Notes under the pieces: model-generated
What the model saw: the letters and a program-made list of their open reading frames with translations, nothing else
Told to the model about the DNA's origin: nothing
Database searches by the model: none
Origin: Kribbella sp. VKM Ac-2568
GTDB lineage: Bacteria > Actinomycetota > Actinomycetes > Propionibacteriales > Kribbellaceae
Reading direction: 5' to 3'
Assembly: GCF_004345365.1 (NCBI RefSeq)
Contig: NZ_SLVF01000005.1
Coordinates: forward strand, 62,001 to 126,000
Length of the DNA: 64,000 bases
In this document: one piece after another, positions 8,914 through 16,573 of the stretch
How the letters are laid out: each line of letters opens with the position of its first letter
Numbering within the stretch: the first letter of the stretch is position 1
Position numbers and translations under genes: made by a program

Positions 8914-9414
8914 CTACTCGGGCGGCGGCCCGAAGATCGCGTGCACTCGGCGGAGGTCGCGCAGCCGGGGCTCCGTCGTCCCGCTGAGCCACCGGCTGAC
9001 CGTCCGGACCGAGACTCCGATCCGGCTCGCGGCCGCCTGCTGGGAGAGCCCCTGGCGGCGCAGTACGGCGGTCAGCCAGTCGGCGAAAGCCTCCTCGCCG
9101 ACCCGTGGGGACGCGCCTGCCCGCCGTCCCGCACCGTGGAGGACCTCGACCTCGACTCCGTCGGGAAAGATCCGCACGGTCACGTCGAAGACGCCGTCGT
9201 CGGGGCCGGCGGCCTCGAGCATGGCCGACGTGATCGCGTCGTACAGCGCCATGTTCTCGGCCGGCTCCAGCTCCAGCGGCTCGATCGCCTCGCGGACGAA
9301 CAGCTCGGCGTCAGGCAGCGAACCCGGCCGGGCCGGGAAGGTGTGGGCGACGACGACCACCGGCGAGATGAACACGCCGCCGTCGAGGCCGTCCGGCGGG
9401 GGATCAGCGGACAT
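8914..9414 (-). CDS. Helix-turn-helix regulator with an N-terminal ATPase-like region
   Basis: Residues about 105-166 form an XRE-type helix-turn-helix (LRRQGLSQQAAASRIGVSVR, TVSRWLSGTTEPR). The first 90 residues include ALYDAITSAMLEAAG and VTVRIFPDGVEVEVL. These faintly resemble the N-box and strand of histidine-kinase-like (RsbW-type) ATPase folds, but no full G-box is visible, so this is tentative. It sits between hypF and the hydrogenase structural operon, transcribed towards hypF and divergently from hhyS. That makes it the obvious candidate regulator of the locus. The ATG at 9414 starts MSADPP; no strong ribosome-binding site is seen. Confidence 0.75.
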   Translation of the reverse strand: MSADPPPDGLDGGVFISPVVVVAHTFPARPGSLPDAELFVREAIEPLELEPAENMALYDAITSAMLEAAGPDDGVFDVTVRIFPDGVEVEVLHGAGRRAGASPRVGEEAFADWLTAVLRRQGLSQQAAASRIGVSVRTVSRWLSGTTEPRLRDLRRVHAIFGPPPE

Positions 9415-9519
9415 GTCGGCACGGCTCTCAGAGAATGCTTTCGGTGCTCAAAGGTAGCCGTCACGGAAGGTGGTAGTCGACGACTCGCGGGTGACCTTGT
9501 CGAATAAGCTTGGAATATC

Positions 9520-9538
9520 TTTAGCTTAGGCTTGCCTA
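9520..9538. promoter_or_regulatory. Iron-box-like operator (IdeR/DtxR type) before the hydrogenase operon
   Basis: The 19-mer TTAGCTTAGGCTTGCCTAA matches the actinobacterial iron-box consensus TTAGGTTAGGCTAACCTAA at 16 of 19 positions. It contains a perfect dyad TTAGGC-TT-GCCTAA (9525-9538). It lies 137 bp before the hhyS ATG and 106 bp before the divergent regulator ATG, so either or both could be controlled. Family knowledge: IdeR/DmdR with Fe(II) binds such sites, usually repressing but activating from upstream positions at ferritin genes. A possible TTGTCG -35 (9496-9501) precedes it. Confidence 0.6.
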
Positions 9539-9674
9539 ACGCTCCGAAACGGTGTCGCGAAATCGCGGAATCCGGGATTACGCGAAAGGGCCATTAATAC
9601 CCGACACAAGTGTCTGTCCGGGTGCGCATTCCGGACGTACTGTCCGAAGGAGAACTCCTGAGGAGGCTCGGACG

Positions 9675-10751
9675 ATGTCGATGACTCTGGAACCAGATCA
9701 GGCACAGGAGACGGCCGACGAAGGTGTCGTCCACATTCTCTGGATGAACGGCGGGCTGAGCTGCGACGGGGACTCCGTCGCGCTCACCGCGGCCACCCAG
9801 CCCAGCATCGAGGAGATCGTGCTGGGGGCGCTGCCGGGACTGCCGAGGGTCGCGGTGCACTGGCCGCTGATCGACTTCGAGTGCGGCCCGGAGACGGGCG
9901 CGGACAACTTCATCGAGTGGTGGCACAAGGCCGACCGCGGTGAGCTCGAACCCTTCGTCCTGGTGGTGGAGGGCTCCATTCCGAACGAGGCGATCAAGTC
10001 CGACGGATACTGGGCCGGCTTCGGCAACAACCCGGCCACCGGACAGCCGATGAAGACCTCGGAGTGGCTCGACCGGCTGGCCCCGAAGGCGACCGCGGTA
10101 GTTGCCGTCGGCACCTGTGCGGCGTACGGCGGGATCCACGCGATGGCAGGGAATCCAACCGGTGCGATGGGGGTGCCGGACTACCTCGGCTGGGGCTGGA
10201 AGTCGAAGGCCGGACTACCGATCGTCTGCGTGCCAGGTTGCCCCATTCATCCCGACAACCTGTCCGAGACGCTCGTGTACCTGCTCTACCAGGTGGCCGG
10301 CCAGGCGCCGATGATCCCGCTGGACGCCGAACTGCGACCGCAATGGCTGTTCGGCCGGACCGTGCACGAGGGCTGCGACCGCGCCGGGTACTACGAGCAG
10401 GGCGACTTCGCCAAGGAGTACGGCTCGCCGAAGTGCCTGGTGAAACTGGGCTGCTGGGGACCGGTGGTGAACTGCAACGTGCCCAAGCGGGGCTGGATCA
10501 ACGGCGTCGGCGGCTGCCCGAACGTGGGCGGTATCTGCATCGCCTGCACGATGCCCGGGTTCCCGGACAAGTTCATGCCGTTCATGGACGAACCACCGGG
10601 CAGCAAGGTCTCCGTCGCCGCCAGCACGGCCTACGGCACCGTGATCCGGCGGCTGCGCAAGATCACCCAGAACACGGCGAACAAAGAGCCCCAATGGCGG
10701 CACAAGGGATCGACCCTCACGACCGGCTACGAGAAGGTAGTCCAGCCATGA
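9675..10751 (+). CDS. hhyS: Group 1h-type [NiFe]-hydrogenase small subunit
   Basis: This subunit carries three Fe-S clusters moving electrons from the NiFe site. The 358-residue product has no Tat leader, so the enzyme is cytosolic or peripherally bound. The proximal cluster motif reads Cys30-x2-Asp33 (GLSCDGD) where common group 1 enzymes have CxxC; Cys148 (GTCAAYGG) and Cys189 (PGCPIHPDN) complete a 3Cys/1Asp set, the hallmark of actinobacterial high-affinity enzymes. His231, Cys234, Cys254 and Cys260 fit the distal cluster, and Cys267, Cys281, Cys288 and Cys291 the medial. The ATG at 9675 follows GAGGAGG. Its stop overlaps hhyL as ATGA. Confidence 0.95.
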   Translation: MSMTLEPDQAQETADEGVVHILWMNGGLSCDGDSVALTAATQPSIEEIVLGALPGLPRVAVHWPLIDFECGPETGADNFIEWWHKADRGELEPFVLVVEGSIPNEAIKSDGYWAGFGNNPATGQPMKTSEWLDRLAPKATAVVAVGTCAAYGGIHAMAGNPTGAMGVPDYLGWGWKSKAGLPIVCVPGCPIHPDNLSETLVYLLYQVAGQAPMIPLDAELRPQWLFGRTVHEGCDRAGYYEQGDFAKEYGSPKCLVKLGCWGPVVNCNVPKRGWINGVGGCPNVGGICIACTMPGFPDKFMPFMDEPPGSKVSVAASTAYGTVIRRLRKITQNTANKEPQWRHKGSTLTTGYEKVVQP

Positions 10752-12553
10752 CCACCACCGAACCGAAGGTCGGCTCCGCGCTGGACGCCGACAAGAGCTC
10801 CGACGTCGTGGAGATGGCCTGGGACCCGATCACCCGGATCGTCGGCAGCCTGGGTATCTACGCCAAGGTGAACTTCAAGTCCAAGACGGTCGAGGAGTGC
10901 CACAGCACCTCGTCGATCTTCCGCGGCTACAGCATCTTCATGAAGGGCAAGGACCCGCGCGACGCGCACTTCATCACCAGCCGGATCTGCGGCATCTGCG
11001 GCGACAACCACGCCACCTGCTCGGTCTACGCGCAGAACATGGCGTACGGCGTCGCGCCGCCGCACCTGGGCGAGTGGATCGTCAACCTGGGCGAGGCCGC
11101 GGAGTACATGTTCGACCACAACATCTTCCAGGAGAACCTGGTCGGGGTGGACTACTGCGAGCGGATGGTCCGGGAGACCAACCCGGGCGTGCTCGAACTG
11201 GCGAACCGAACCGAGGCGCCGCACGCCGGCGACCACGGGTACCGCACGATCGGCGACATCATGCGGTCGCTGAACCCGCTGGAGGGCGACTTCTACCGCG
11301 AGGCGCTGCACGTCAGCCGCTACACCCGCGAGATGTTCTGCCTGATGGAGGGCCGGCACGTCCACCCGTCCACGCTGTACCCCGGCGGTGTCGGCACGGT
11401 CGCGACGATCCAGCTGTTCACCGACTACCTGACCCGGCTGATGCGCTACGTCGAGTTCATGAAGAAGGTCGTACCGTTGCACGACGACCTGTTCGACTTC
11501 TTCTACGAGGCGCTGCCCGGCTACGAGCACGTCGGCGAGCGGCGCATCCTGCTCGGCTGCTGGGGCAGTCTGAACGACCCGGCGATCTGCGACTTCAAGT
11601 ACGAGAACATGGATGCCTGGGGCAAGCGGATGTTCGTCACCCCGGGCGTGGTGGTGGACGGCCGGCTCGTCACCAACAACCTGGTCGACATCAACCTCGG
11701 CCTGCGGATCCTGCTCGGCAGCTCGTTCTACGACGACTGGGCCGACGGCAGCCACGAGAAGTTCGTCGACCGGGACCCGCTGGGCAACCCCGTCGACGTC
11801 CGGCACCCGTGGAACCAGCACACCCTGCCGAAGCCGCAGAAGCGCGACTTCTCGAACGCCTACAGCTGGACGATGTCGCCGCGCTGGTTCGACGGCACCG
11901 ACCACCTGGCGCTCGACACCGGCGGCGGCCCGATCGCGCGCCTCTGGTCGACCGCGCTTTCCGGACTGGTCAACACCACCTACGTCCAGGCCACCGGCAA
12001 CAGCGTGAAGATCCAGCTCCCCCGGACCGCGCTGAAGCCGGCCACGGAGTACGAGTGGAAGATCCCGCGGTGGAGCAACGCGATCGAGCGGAACCGGGCC
12101 CGGACCTACTTCCAGGCGTACGCGGCCGGGCTGGCGCTGCACTTCTGCGAGAAGGCGATGGCCGAGGTCAGGGCCGGCCGGACCGAGACCTGGACCCCGT
12201 TCAAGGTCCCGGACAACGCGATCTCCTGCGGTTTCACCGAGGCCGTGCGGGGCGTGCTGTCGCACCACATGGTGATCCGCGACGGCAAGATCGCGAACTA
12301 CCACCCGTACCCACCGACCCCGTGGAACGGGAGTGTGCGCGACTCCTACGGAACCCCCGGGCCGTACGAGGACGCCGTACAGAACACGCCGATCTTCGAG
12401 GAGAACCCACCCGACCGGTTCAAGGGCATCGACATCATGCGCGCGGTGCGCAGCTTCGATCCCTGCCTGCCGTGCGGTGTGCACATGTTCGTCGGGAACG
12501 GGAGAGAGAAGACCCATCTGCACTCGCCCACGCTCGCGGTCAAGCCGTACTGA
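10748..12553 (+). CDS. hhyL: Group 1h-type [NiFe]-hydrogenase large subunit precursor
   Basis: This is the catalytic subunit that splits H2. The 601-residue precursor has the two NiFe ligand motifs: RICGICGDNH (Cys81, Cys84) and DPCLPCGVH (Cys573, Cys576, His579). Beyond His579 there is a 22-residue tail, MFVGNGREKTHLHSPTLAVK plus PY. It should be removed after nickel insertion by the protease at 15982. The length and motifs agree with group 1h enzymes that scavenge trace atmospheric H2 during starvation (known for Streptomyces, Mycobacterium and relatives). It overlaps hhyS by ATGA and is followed one base later by the NifU-like gene. Confidence 0.96.
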   Translation: MTTTEPKVGSALDADKSSDVVEMAWDPITRIVGSLGIYAKVNFKSKTVEECHSTSSIFRGYSIFMKGKDPRDAHFITSRICGICGDNHATCSVYAQNMAYGVAPPHLGEWIVNLGEAAEYMFDHNIFQENLVGVDYCERMVRETNPGVLELANRTEAPHAGDHGYRTIGDIMRSLNPLEGDFYREALHVSRYTREMFCLMEGRHVHPSTLYPGGVGTVATIQLFTDYLTRLMRYVEFMKKVVPLHDDLFDFFYEALPGYEHVGERRILLGCWGSLNDPAICDFKYENMDAWGKRMFVTPGVVVDGRLVTNNLVDINLGLRILLGSSFYDDWADGSHEKFVDRDPLGNPVDVRHPWNQHTLPKPQKRDFSNAYSWTMSPRWFDGTDHLALDTGGGPIARLWSTALSGLVNTTYVQATGNSVKIQLPRTALKPATEYEWKIPRWSNAIERNRARTYFQAYAAGLALHFCEKAMAEVRAGRTETWTPFKVPDNAISCGFTEAVRGVLSHHMVIRDGKIANYHPYPPTPWNGSVRDSYGTPGPYEDAVQNTPIFEENPPDRFKGIDIMRAVRSFDPCLPCGVHMFVGNGREKTHLHSPTLAVKPY

Positions 12554-12554
12554 C

Positions 12555-13403
12555 ATGGACCGTCGCGACGCGCAAGCGCTGAGCGAGCGGATCGACGTGC
12601 TGCTGGACGAGGTCCAGCGGCGCGCCGAGCCGGACGTGACCGAGAAGGTCGAGGAGCTGGTTCGCGCCGTGTTGTCCCTGCACGGCGCGGGCCTCGAACA
12701 ACTGCTGGCCCGGCTGGACGAACCCCAGGTCCGGGGCCTGCTGGAGGACGATCTCGTCACCGGGATGCTGTTGCTGCACGATCTCCACCCGGACGACGTC
12801 GCGACCCGGATCCAGGGCGCCCTGGACAGCGTCCGGCCGTACCTCGGCTCCCATGCCGGCGGGATCGACTATCTGGGCATCGATGACGACGGAGTCGTGC
12901 ACCTACGGTTGCAGGGCAGCTGCGACGGTTGCCCCGGCTCGACGGCAACGGTCCGGCTCACGGTGGAGAACGCCGTGCTGGACGCCGCCCCCGAGGCCGT
13001 CGCCGTCGACGTGGAGGGAATGGTCGCAGCCAAGAAGCAGACCTTGCTGACGATCGAGCCGTTCCGGCCCAGTCAGGAGACCGAGGGCTGGTACCGGCTC
13101 GACCTGGTCACGGCGCCCGGCCAGGTCCAGAAGCTCGTGGTCGCAGACCTCGAACTCCTGGTCGCGAACCTCGGTGGCACCTACTTCGCCTACCGGAACA
13201 GCTGCCCCGCCTGCTCGTCCGTCCTGCACCACGGTGAACTCACTGGAGACGAGCTCACCTGCCCGCGCTGCACCGCCGTGTACGACGTCCGCCTGGCCGG
13301 GCGTGCGCTTGCACCTGTCGGGTCCGAGGCACTCGAGGCCCTGCCGCTGCTGCCCGACGCCACCGGCTGGAAGGTCGCAGTACCGGGGAGGCAGCCGGCG
13401 TGA
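12555..13403 (+). CDS. NifU-like/Rieske-like fusion with all-cysteine metal site
   Basis: The 282-residue protein joins two cluster-related domains. Residues about 84-160 are a NifU C-terminal scaffold domain with CDGCP (Cys123, Cys126). Residues about 175-270 look like a Rieske ferredoxin, but where Rieske proteins have CxH and CxxH this one has CPAC (Cys217, Cys220) and CPRC (Cys236, Cys239). The site should therefore be all-Cys: a plant-type [2Fe-2S], a rubredoxin-like iron or zinc. The first 80 residues are helical and charged. Its place directly after the subunit genes suggests it builds clusters for, or takes electrons from, the hydrogenase. The ATG at 12555 is chosen by position after the hhyL stop; the stop overlaps the next gene as GTGA. 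Confidence 0.85.
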   Translation: MDRRDAQALSERIDVLLDEVQRRAEPDVTEKVEELVRAVLSLHGAGLEQLLARLDEPQVRGLLEDDLVTGMLLLHDLHPDDVATRIQGALDSVRPYLGSHAGGIDYLGIDDDGVVHLRLQGSCDGCPGSTATVRLTVENAVLDAAPEAVAVDVEGMVAAKKQTLLTIEPFRPSQETEGWYRLDLVTAPGQVQKLVVADLELLVANLGGTYFAYRNSCPACSSVLHHGELTGDELTCPRCTAVYDVRLAGRALAPVGSEALEALPLLPDATGWKVAVPGRQPA

Positions 13404-14068
13404 GGCCCTCATCGACGCTGAGATCGCTCGCGCGGGACAAACCACCGCCACCTGTGGACCCGGTGGCGGTGCTTCGCGGCTTCACGGGTGGGGTGCGGGA
13501 ACAACTCGCGCCGGGTGAGCAGTGCGAGATGTGCGCGGTGCCGATCGGTCCGGAGCACTCGCACATCGCGGATGTACCGGATCACCGGCTGCTGTGCACC
13601 TGCCGGCCGTGCTACCTGCTCTTCAACGCCGAGGCAGCCTCGCGCGGGCACTACCGCGCCGTACCGGAGAACTACCGGTTCAACCAGGACTTCTCGATGT
13701 CGTCGGCGCAGTGGGAAGCGCTGGGCATTCCGGTGAACCTGGCCTTCCTCTTCCACCAGACCGATCAGGACAGGAACGTCGCGTTCTACCCGAGTCCGGG
13801 CGGCGCGACCGAGTCGTTGCTCGACCTGGCCAGCTGGGACGAGGTGGTCGCGGCGGATCCCCTGCTGGGCGAGCTGATCCCGGACGTGGAGGCGGTGCTG
13901 CTGCGCCGGCTCGACGACGGCTTCGAGTGCTACCTGGTCCCGATCGACTCCTGCTACGAACTGGTCGGCATCGTCCGGCAGTACTGGGAGGGGTTCGCGG
14001 GAGGCGAGGAGGTCTGGGGACGGATCGACGGGTTCTTCGCCCGGGTGAAGGAGCGCTGCCGTGGTTGA
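13400..14068 (+). CDS. DUF5947-type hydrogenase-operon protein with Cys/His cluster
   Basis: I match this 222-residue protein to DUF5947 from memory; the function is not known. A Pro-rich N-terminus leads into a candidate metal-binding region: CEMC (Cys42, Cys45), GPEHSHIAD (two His), DH, and LLCTCRPC (Cys66, Cys68, Cys71). The rest is an alpha/beta region with FHQTDQDRNVAFYPSPGGATE and LVPIDSCYELVGIVR. No signal peptide or membrane helix is seen. Eight possible Cys/His ligands in 30 residues fit a zinc or Fe-S site. It starts with GTG overlapping the previous stop and its 3' end overlaps the next gene, so it belongs to the tightly coupled hydrogenase operon. Confidence 0.8.
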   Translation: MRPSSTLRSLARDKPPPPVDPVAVLRGFTGGVREQLAPGEQCEMCAVPIGPEHSHIADVPDHRLLCTCRPCYLLFNAEAASRGHYRAVPENYRFNQDFSMSSAQWEALGIPVNLAFLFHQTDQDRNVAFYPSPGGATESLLDLASWDEVVAADPLLGELIPDVEAVLLRRLDDGFECYLVPIDSCYELVGIVRQYWEGFAGGEEVWGRIDGFFARVKERCRG

Positions 14069-14693
14069 CCTCGAGTTCACCTGCGTCGGCGCGGACGCCG
14101 ACCGGTACGCCGCGACGCCGACCGTGCTGCTGCACCTGAGGATCACCGAGACGACCGGTACGCCGGTGCATGCGCTCGCGTTGCGCTGCCAGATCAGGAT
14201 CGAGCCGATCAAGCGCCGCTACGACGACGAAGAGGCTGATGGTCTGGCGGACCTGTTCGGCGATCGTGCCCGCTGGGGCGAGACGCTGAAGCCGCTGCAA
14301 CTGGCCTTCGTCACGCAGATGGTGCCGGGGTTCACCGGGTCGACCGAGGTGGATCTCAATCTGCCGTGCAGCTACGACTTCGACGTCGCCGCGCACAAGT
14401 ATCTCTACGCAGTCCGCGAGGGAGGGGTGCCGCTGTTGCTGCTGTTCAACGGCACGATCTTCACCGGCCGGGCCGGCACCTTGTCTGTGACACCGGTCGC
14501 CTGGCAGAAGGAGGCGTCGTACGCCCTCCCCGTACCGGTCTGGCGCGAGGCGATGGACCAGCACTTCCCCGGGGCCGCCTGGCTGAAGTTGCGGCGGGAC
14601 ACCTTCGACAAGCTCTACAGCTACCGGGCCCGGGAGGCGCTGCCCGGCTGGGACGACGCGATCGAACGGCTGCTGAAGGAGAGCCAGGAATGA
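14061..14693 (+). CDS. DUF6084-type hydrogenase-operon protein
   Basis: A 210-residue protein I assign to DUF6084 from memory. It is rich in beta strands (VDLEFTCVGADADRY, LLHLRITETTGTPVHALALR, STEVDLNLPCSYDFDV) and ends in a helical segment with WLKLRRDTFDKLYSYRARE. No catalytic motif, signal peptide or metal-binding cluster is evident. The GTG at 14061 overlaps the end of the DUF5947 gene by eight bases and the stop overlaps the next ATG (ATGA). Conserved co-occurrence with group 1h hydrogenase genes is the only clue to role: assembly, subunit pairing or electron acceptor. Confidence 0.8.
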   Translation: MVDLEFTCVGADADRYAATPTVLLHLRITETTGTPVHALALRCQIRIEPIKRRYDDEEADGLADLFGDRARWGETLKPLQLAFVTQMVPGFTGSTEVDLNLPCSYDFDVAAHKYLYAVREGGVPLLLLFNGTIFTGRAGTLSVTPVAWQKEASYALPVPVWREAMDQHFPGAAWLKLRRDTFDKLYSYRAREALPGWDDAIERLLKESQE

Positions 14694-15985
14694 CCCCGTC
14701 CTTCGAGAGTGTCCAGCAGATCGCCGACGTGTTGCTGTTCGAGGGGTACGTGCTGTACCCGTACCGCGCGTCCGACGGGAAGAACCGGGTGCGCTGGCAG
14801 TTCGGCGTCCTGATGCCGCCCGCCTACGGTGCGGTCGACCCGTCCGAGCGGACCTGGTCGCAGACGGACTGCCTGCTCGACGGGGACGAGGCCGTCCTGA
14901 CCGTGCGGATCCGCTTCTTGCAGGCACAACGCCGTACCGTGCTGAACGCCGAGCGGGTCGAGGTGGAGTCCCTGCAGACCGAGGACGCTTCGTACGTGCC
15001 GTGGGACGAGGCCGTCGAGCAGCACGTCGACGTCACCGTGGACCTGCGCGAACTGCCCTGCGAGAGGGCGTTCTCCGTTGCCGGAGGCGCCGAGCTGGAA
15101 GCGGTCGGCGATGCGGGTTTCCTGCAACGGACTCGCCTGCCACTCGAAGGAGTGCTTGCCCTTAGCAAAGAAGAGTTGCCTGGACCCTACGGAGTGAACC
15201 GGCTGCGGTTGCGGTTGGAGAATCGCAGTACAGGCGAGGATTCCGAGCGAGTCGGGGCGCTGCGACAAGCACTGATCGCGCATCACCTGCTGGTCGCCGC
15301 TGATGGTTGCCGCTTCATCTCGTTGCTCGAACCCCCTGAATGGGCGACCGGCTACGTGGCCGGGTGCGAGAACCTCGGCATCTTCCCGGTGCTGGCCGGC
15401 GATCTGTTGCTGTCGTCGCCGATCATCCTCTACGACCACCCGCAGATCGCGCCGGAGAGCCACGGCGACCTGTTCGACGCCACCGAGATCGACGAGATCC
15501 TCAGCCTGCGCACCATGACGCTGACCGAGGAGGAGAAGCGTGAGGTCCGCGGTACCGACCCACGCGCGGCGGCAATGCTCGACCGGGTGGACTCGATGCC
15601 GCAGGAGATCCTGGATCGCCTGCACGGCACGGTCCGCTACCTGCGCAAGGTCACCGAGCCGGAGCCCGCGCCCGCCGACGCGCCCTGGTGGGACCCCGGC
15701 AACGACACCTCGGTGTCCCCCGAGACCGACACCGTGATGGTCGGTGGCGTCGCCGTCGGCAACGGCGTCCGCGTCCGGCTGCGTCCCGGCGTACGGCGGG
15801 CCGACGCGCAGGACATGTTCCTCGCGGACCGGGTGGGCACGGTGGTCGCGGTGCTGTCGGACGTGGACGGCGTGACGCATCTCGCCGTCGCGCTGGATGG
15901 TGAGGAGGGTGAGGTGCAACGCGCGCATGGTCGCTACCTGTACTTCAGCCCGGACGAGATCGAGCCCCTGGTGAGTGCCGGATGA
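14690..15985 (+). CDS. Uncharacterised 431-residue hydrogenase-operon protein with SH3-like C-terminus
   Basis: No named family is recognised. The N-terminal 230 residues start with VADVLLFEGY-like sequence (QIADVLLFEGYVLYPYR) and contain KNRVRWQFGVLMPP. The middle has SPIILYDHPQIAPESHGDLFDATEIDEIL and TDPRAAAMLDRVDSMP. The last 80 residues (VAVGNGVRVRLRPG, GRYLYFSPDEIEPL) look like a small SH3/KOW-type beta barrel. It is soluble, with few Cys. The ATG at 14690 overlaps the preceding stop and the TGA at 15985 overlaps the protease start. Its place just before the large-subunit protease suggests a late maturation or quality-control step; this is inference only. Confidence 0.8.
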   Translation: MTPSFESVQQIADVLLFEGYVLYPYRASDGKNRVRWQFGVLMPPAYGAVDPSERTWSQTDCLLDGDEAVLTVRIRFLQAQRRTVLNAERVEVESLQTEDASYVPWDEAVEQHVDVTVDLRELPCERAFSVAGGAELEAVGDAGFLQRTRLPLEGVLALSKEELPGPYGVNRLRLRLENRSTGEDSERVGALRQALIAHHLLVAADGCRFISLLEPPEWATGYVAGCENLGIFPVLAGDLLLSSPIILYDHPQIAPESHGDLFDATEIDEILSLRTMTLTEEEKREVRGTDPRAAAMLDRVDSMPQEILDRLHGTVRYLRKVTEPEPAPADAPWWDPGNDTSVSPETDTVMVGGVAVGNGVRVRLRPGVRRADAQDMFLADRVGTVVAVLSDVDGVTHLAVALDGEEGEVQRAHGRYLYFSPDEIEPLVSAG

Positions 15986-16467
15986 GCCCGCGGATCCTGG
16001 TCGCCGGCCTGGGCAACATGTTCTGCACCGACGACGCCTTCGGGGTGTCGGTCGTCGCCGAGCTCGCCCAGCAAAGCTGGCCGGAAGGGGTCGAGGTGCA
16101 GGACTTCGGCATCCGCGGCATCCACCTGGCCTACCAACTGCTCGAACCGTACGACCTCGTCGTACTGATCGACGCGGTGCACCGCGAAGGCCCGGCGGGG
16201 ACGGTCTACGTGGTCGAGGCCGAGCCGGACCCGGAGCCCGGGCCGGAGGTGAGCATGGACGCGCACGACCTGGGCCCCGACGCCGTGCTCTCGCTTGTAC
16301 CCCGACTTGGTGGGACCTTGGGAAGAGTGGTGGTGGTCGGCTGCGAGCCAGGCGACATAGGCACCGGCATCGGGCTCACCCCGGCCGTCCAGGACGCGGT
16401 GGAGACCGCGGCACAACTGGTGACCGACCTGGTCATCGGCGTGAAAGTCGGAGAAGGGACATCGTGA
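15982..16467 (+). CDS. Hydrogenase maturation protease (HyaD/HupD/HycI family)
   Basis: This endopeptidase removes the C-terminal tail of the large subunit after nickel insertion, locking the active site. The 161-residue product has the family start ILVAGLGNMFCTDDAFGV with the metal-sensing acid at Asp17/Asp18, a second acid in VLIDAVH (Asp64) and the His in MDAHDLGPD (His95). Together these are the nickel-binding trio of HybD. GCEPGDIGTGIGLTP is the usual C-terminal signature. The expected substrate is hhyL, cleaved after His579. Its start overlaps the previous stop (ATGA) and its stop overlaps the microprotein start (ATGA). Confidence 0.95.
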   Translation: MSPRILVAGLGNMFCTDDAFGVSVVAELAQQSWPEGVEVQDFGIRGIHLAYQLLEPYDLVVLIDAVHREGPAGTVYVVEAEPDPEPGPEVSMDAHDLGPDAVLSLVPRLGGTLGRVVVVGCEPGDIGTGIGLTPAVQDAVETAAQLVTDLVIGVKVGEGTS

Positions 16468-16568
16468 TGCGCTGGGTCATCCTCGCAATCGTGCTGCTGT
16501 TCACATTCGGGCTTCTCTACTTCGTGCTGCCCGATGCCCGGCGGTACTTCCGGCTGAGGGACATGTAG
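16467..16568 (+). CDS. 33-residue single-helix membrane microprotein (DUF6893-like)
   Basis: The ATG at 16467 overlaps the protease stop and encodes MRWVILAIVLLFTFGLLYFV, then a short basic tail with DARRYFRLRDM. It has one transmembrane helix and a positively charged end; the 'RRYxRxRxM' ending resembles what I recall of DUF6893 small actinobacterial proteins. Position in the operon suggests it tethers the soluble hydrogenase, or a partner, to the membrane and so to the quinone pool. This is inference, but plausible because the hydrogenase subunits have no anchor. The size could lead to its omission from automated annotation. Confidence 0.75.
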   Translation: MRWVILAIVLLFTFGLLYFVLPDARRYFRLRDM

Positions 16569-16573
16569 CGGCG

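Noticed and set aside
9415-9674. Nickel-responsive NikR operator before hhyS
   Set aside because: No GTATGA-N16-TCATAC-like arrangement was found; only the iron-box-like dyad stands out.
10727-12760. A 677-codon open frame opposite the hydrogenase large subunit
   Set aside because: It crosses from the large subunit into the next gene and has no recognisable protein features.
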